DNA of 64,000 nt from Clostridium cavendishii DSM 21758 (GTDB lineage Bacteria > Bacillota > Clostridia > Clostridiales > Clostridiaceae): contig NZ_FQZB01000022.1 of NCBI RefSeq assembly GCF_900141845.1, positions 1 to 64,000 on the forward strand, given 5' to 3'. Made by a program: the position numbers and the translations under genes. This document shows positions 61,240 through 64,000 of the stretch, one piece after another. The notes below the pieces were generated by a model. The model was not told the DNA's origin. It saw only the letters and a list, made by a program, of their open reading frames with translations, and ran no database searches. The number at the start of each line of letters is the position of its first letter. Position 1 is the first letter of the stretch.

Positions 61240-61348
61240 TTCCTTCACTCCTTATTAAAATTTAATTTATAAAAAATCTAAATCTTAGATTAATTATATT
61301 AATTTTCCAATATGAATGCAATAATTATGAGTTTTATATAAATAAACT

Positions 61349-61377
61349 CTAATGGCTTACCATTAGAGTTTATTTAT
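61349..61377 (-). terminator. hairpin between EIIA and the kinase
   Basis: Stem AAACTCTAATGG / CCATTAGAGTTT with a 4-nt loop and T-rich tail, right after the EIIA stop. In the middle of a likely operon it may attenuate or stabilise, giving unequal PTS and enzyme levels. Confidence 0.85.
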
Positions 61378-61378
61378 A

Positions 61379-61678
61379 TTATTGTAATCTTTCATATATA
61401 TCTACTATTTCTTCTGCAAGATCTTTTAATGTCATTGAAGTCATTAAATGATCTTGTGAATGAACTAATAATAATGATAGCTCTGTTTTATTTCCTGCTG
61501 CTTCATTTTGTATTAATCCGGTTTGTGTATTATGTGCATATCCTAACTCTTCTGAAGCTTTTCCTATAAGTTCTCTAGCTTCTTCTAAATTATTAGCCTT
61601 TGCTGCTTGTATAGCTTCCATTGCATAGCTTCTTGCTTCCCCACTATGCATAATTAAATTCATTATTATTTCTTCCAT
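61379..61678 (-). CDS. PTS EIIA, lactose/cellobiose family
   Basis: A 99-residue helical-bundle EIIA that passes phosphate from HPr to EIIB. The phospho-His is in SLLLVHSQDHLMTSM (about residue 76). The ATG at 61678 has GGGAGAG 7 nt upstream. It follows EIIB by 25 nt. Confidence 0.95.
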   Translation of the reverse strand: MEEIIMNLIMHSGEARSYAMEAIQAAKANNLEEARELIGKASEELGYAHNTQTGLIQNEAAGNKTELSLLLVHSQDHLMTSMTLKDLAEEIVDIYERLQ

Positions 61679-61702
61679 CACATATCTCTCCCTTATCTTG
61701 AA

Positions 61703-62011
61703 TTATTTATTCAAAACATCTAGAGCATGTTTCAAAACTTTAGCTCCATTCATTGTTCCATAATCCACAGTATTTATTACTTCTACTGGAATTCCTTTTG
61801 GTTCAAACTTAGTTTTCATCTTATTTAATAAGAATCTAACTTGTGGTCCTAATAATAAAATATCTATATTATCTTCATGTTTTCTTAATTCAGCTTCTCC
61901 TACTGCATTAATCCAACATTCAACACCTTGCTCTTTTGCTGAAGCTTGCATTTTTGAAACTAATAAGGATGTTGACATACCTGCTGAACAAACTAATAAT
62001 ATTCTTTTCAT
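61703..62011 (-). CDS. PTS EIIB, lactose/cellobiose family
   Basis: A 102-residue EIIB; the phospho-Cys is C8 in LLVCSAGMSTSLLV. It passes phosphate from EIIA to the sugar taken up by EIIC. It is the first gene after the sigma-54-type promoter at 62081. AGGAGG precedes the ATG. Confidence 0.96.
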   Translation of the reverse strand: MKRILLVCSAGMSTSLLVSKMQASAKEQGVECWINAVGEAELRKHEDNIDILLLGPQVRFLLNKMKTKFEPKGIPVEVINTVDYGTMNGAKVLKHALDVLNK

Positions 62012-62080
62012 TTTAAAATCCTCCTAATAATATATTAATTATTGTAATTATTAAACTTCCTACTTTACACTATATTAATT

Positions 62081-62097
62081 AGCAAATTGCATGCCAA
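62081..62097 (-). promoter_or_regulatory. sigma-54-type (-24/-12) promoter, EIIB-EIIA unit
   Basis: Minus-strand TTGGCATGCAATTTGCT, identical over 17 bases to 58502-58518. The downstream leader is also shared in part (TTTACACTAT on the plus strand at both places). It lies about 70 nt upstream of the EIIB start. Confidence 0.87.
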
Positions 62098-62167
62098 AAT
62101 TGAAATTCTATACAATTTCCTCTAATGTAAATATATAAAGGCTTTTATTTGAAAATTAAAATCAAAA

Positions 62168-62217
62168 CAAGTGTGTAATTTATATACACACTTATTTGTT
62201 AATTCACACACTCAACG
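62168..62217. promoter_or_regulatory. activator sites upstream of EIIB
   Basis: Inverted repeat AAGTGTGTA / TACACACTT with a 7-nt spacer (62168-62192), then TTCACACA at about 62201 and ATTACACAG at about 62222-62230 at the edge of the activator gene. The sites lie about 70-130 nt upstream of the -24/-12 promoter. Confidence 0.68.
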
Positions 62218-64000
62218 CTAGATTACACAGTTATTTATTATCATTCTAACAATATATGCTAACTCATTTTCCCCTATATTTACTTCATAGCTCATCTCAA
62301 TTGCTCTTAGGCATTGTTTAATTAATATAAATTCTCTGTTATTTTCATTTCTAAAATTATTGAGCATTGCAAAAGGAGTTTCTTTTCCTCCATTTATCAA
62401 TTTATCGATTAAAAAGCAAGTATGAATTAATATACCTATTTTTACTTCATAAGATATCTTTATATTAAGTTTTTCTTCTATATTTATAATCATTGAACGA
62501 ACATCTAAAACAAGTTTTCCTGAATCTAATCCTGTTAATTGTTTTCCTATACTATCTGCAATTTTTTCGTATTCTTCTTCCTGTTTTATAAGTTCTTCCA
62601 AATACTTGGTTCCTTCGCCAGTTAATATATCTGTTGCTGATATAAAAGGTACATTTTCTAAATAAGTATTTATAGCTCCAACTACTGCTATTATATTGTA
62701 CTTTTTATTAAGTTCTCTAACTTTACTATAAAAATCTTCCTTATCTAATATATCTAATGCTTCTACCTTGATTCCATAATTATATTCTATATTTGATAGT
62801 ATTATCTTCTTCAATCTTTCTGCTGAACCTTCTCCAGTAAAGCATGTAGTTAATATAAGCTTATCTCTTTTCTCTTCTTTTAATCGTGAAGCTTGTATTC
62901 CATACCTACTTATTTCTAAACATGAATCATAAATATCCTCAAGTTCTCTACCATTTAAAGCTTTTCTTCCAGCCTCTATAACTGATAATGTAGATACCAT
63001 ATCTATAGTTTTTACCCTTATTCCAGTCTCTTCCTTTACCATATCCCCAAAGTTAGTTAACGAACCCATATCAACTAAAAGAAATACACCTTTTCCATTG
63101 TCCATTTCTTTTATTTTTATTTTTGCTACCTCATACATAGCTTCAGCTTTCATATTCAATGGCATATCTAGTGCTTCTACAAACTCTTCTCCAATTAAAG
63201 AATTTGCTACTTCTACCATTGAACTAGCAGTTGTATGTCCATGCATTATAACAAGAACGCCTACCTTACCATCCACATTATCATCTACTTCATATGGATT
63301 AGTTGCTAAAAACATAGTTATATATCCTATTTCATCTAATGGAACTTCAATGTTAAATTTCTTATCTATTATTTGTGCAATTTCCATTGCAACCATAAAC
63401 TCATCATTATACTCTGATCTTACAAAATTAAGTTTAGGATGAAATATTTTTGTGCCTTGTCTTATTCTATCTAAACTTCCTTGTAAATGAAGTGCAAGTC
63501 CAAAATAAACCTTTTCATCAAAATCTCTATTTAACTTTTTAGTAGCAAAACCTAATACTTGTTCCACTAAATTAACTATTTCTATATCAACTATTTTTGA
63601 TATTTCATCTTTTCTAAATTTTTGTGGTAAATCTCTAATATATTTTTTAAAGTATCTATCTATATCAATATTTAATATTTCGTTTATTTCCTTCTCTTCT
63701 ATACCCTTCTTCTTTAAGCTTTCCAGTTTATTTTCTATGATATCATAAAAAAATTCACCCTTTTTATATTCATCAAGCTCTAATAAGCCCAATTTCAAAT
63801 CAACATCATCTTTAAATGAAAACTTTAAAACATCACCTACATTTTGAAGAAGTTGATCTATTTCCTCTCTATGATCTTGTATTTTCATAAGACCTTTTTT
63901 TACTCTTTGGTGCAAATCAGCTTGTTCAATTAAAATATAATCTCTACTATTAGCTTTATAATTTAAAAATGCTTTTGCACAAGAAAGCTGCACATCACTT
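62218..64000 (-). CDS. LevR-type sigma-54 activator, 5' end outside the window
   Basis: The C-terminal 593 codons of a PTS-controlled enhancer-binding protein; the frame is open to the window edge (SDVQLSCAKAF), so the N-terminal helix-turn-helix and most of the AAA+ domain lie beyond it. Visible from the first in-frame GTG at 63993: end of AAA+ (1-50), PRD1 (about 135-235, H169), EIIA-Man-like domain (241-350, MHGHTTASSM), EIIB-like domain (about 378-470, C384 in TTCFTGEGS), PRD2 (490-591, H524). Phosphorylation by PTS proteins controls such activators. It is divergent in function, not strand: it lies directly upstream of the EIIB promoter it probably controls. Confidence 0.92.
   Translation of the reverse strand, partial: SDVQLSCAKAFLNYKANSRDYILIEQADLHQRVKKGLMKIQDHREEIDQLLQNVGDVLKFSFKDDVDLKLGLLELDEYKKGEFFYDIIENKLESLKKKGIEEKEINEILNIDIDRYFKKYIRDLPQKFRKDEISKIVDIEIVNLVEQVLGFATKKLNRDFDEKVYFGLALHLQGSLDRIRQGTKIFHPKLNFVRSEYNDEFMVAMEIAQIIDKKFNIEVPLDEIGYITMFLATNPYEVDDNVDGKVGVLVIMHGHTTASSMVEVANSLIGEEFVEALDMPLNMKAEAMYEVAKIKIKEMDNGKGVFLLVDMGSLTNFGDMVKEETGIRVKTIDMVSTLSVIEAGRKALNGRELEDIYDSCLEISRYGIQASRLKEEKRDKLILTTCFTGEGSAERLKKIILSNIEYNYGIKVEALDILDKEDFYSKVRELNKKYNIIAVVGAINTYLENVPFISATDILTGEGTKYLEELIKQEEEYEKIADSIGKQLTGLDSGKLVLDVRSMIINIEEKLNIKISYEVKIGILIHTCFLIDKLINGGKETPFAMLNNFRNENNREFILIKQCLRAIEMSYEVNIGENELAYIVRMIINNCVI

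Overview
The window looks like chromosomal core sequence from a low-GC, spore-forming Firmicute of the genus Clostridium sensu stricto (cluster I, broadly the C. perfringens / C. baratii / C. celatum neighbourhood). The base composition is strongly AT-rich, Shine-Dalgarno sites are strong, GTG and TTG starts are frequent, and many sporulation genes are present (spoIIID, spoIIQ, spoIID, spoIIR, sipL, yabG, cotS-type genes). The species cannot be fixed from the sequence alone. Most genes lie on the minus strand. No transposon, prophage or CRISPR array was seen.

Layout. (1) 1-330: a tRNA cluster (Thr, Val, Tyr, Thr), cut by the window edge. (2) 0.5-7.5 kb: a sporulation and cell-wall block (yyaC, mbl, spoIIID, spoIIQ-like, spoIID, murA, ywmB) in an order close to that of Bacillus. 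(3) 7.6-14.3 kb: the complete F1Fo ATP synthase operon atpIBEFHAGDC. (4) 14.9-24.8 kb: thlA, wecB, upp, rpiB, a small putative phosphatase remnant, sua5, a membrane protein, prfA, a yqhQ-prmC fusion and tdk. (5) 25-34.3 kb: rpmE, a diglucosyl-diacylglycerol-type glycosyltransferase, rho with an Asn-rich repeat insert, pyrG, ywiB-like, a PP-loop enzyme, a DUF4870 protein, spoIIR and ispE. (6) 34.4-39.7 kb: cyanophycin synthetase and cyanophycinase next to the spore morphogenesis gene sipL. (7) 40-43 kb: a candidate small RNA, veg, an exonuclease, two tiny proteins and yabG. (8) 43.2-54.5 kb: a spore-surface cluster that interleaves CotS-type kinase-fold proteins, a decayed CotS paralogue, three GT4 glycosyltransferases, two SPOCS (DUF3794)-like proteins, an anchored solute-binding protein and a Cys-rich protein. 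(9) 54.5-56.2 kb: a GNAT acetyltransferase, an Rrf2 regulator and a small membrane protein. (10) 56.2-64 kb: a sigma-54-controlled PTS region with EIIC, a broken GH4 phospho-glucosidase, MupG, a MurNAc/GlcNAc-type kinase, EIIA, EIIB and a LevR-type activator that runs off the window.

The regions of most interest are: the spore-surface glycosyltransferase/CotS/SPOCS cluster with sigma-K-like promoters; the two near-identical -24/-12 promoters with TGTGTAA/TTACACA sites next to a LevR activator, which together suggest a muropeptide-sugar PTS regulon; the candidate ~88-nt small RNA with a textbook promoter and terminator at 39981-40102; the yqhQ-prmC fusion that keeps the internal ribosome binding site of prmC; and the repeat-rich insert in Rho.
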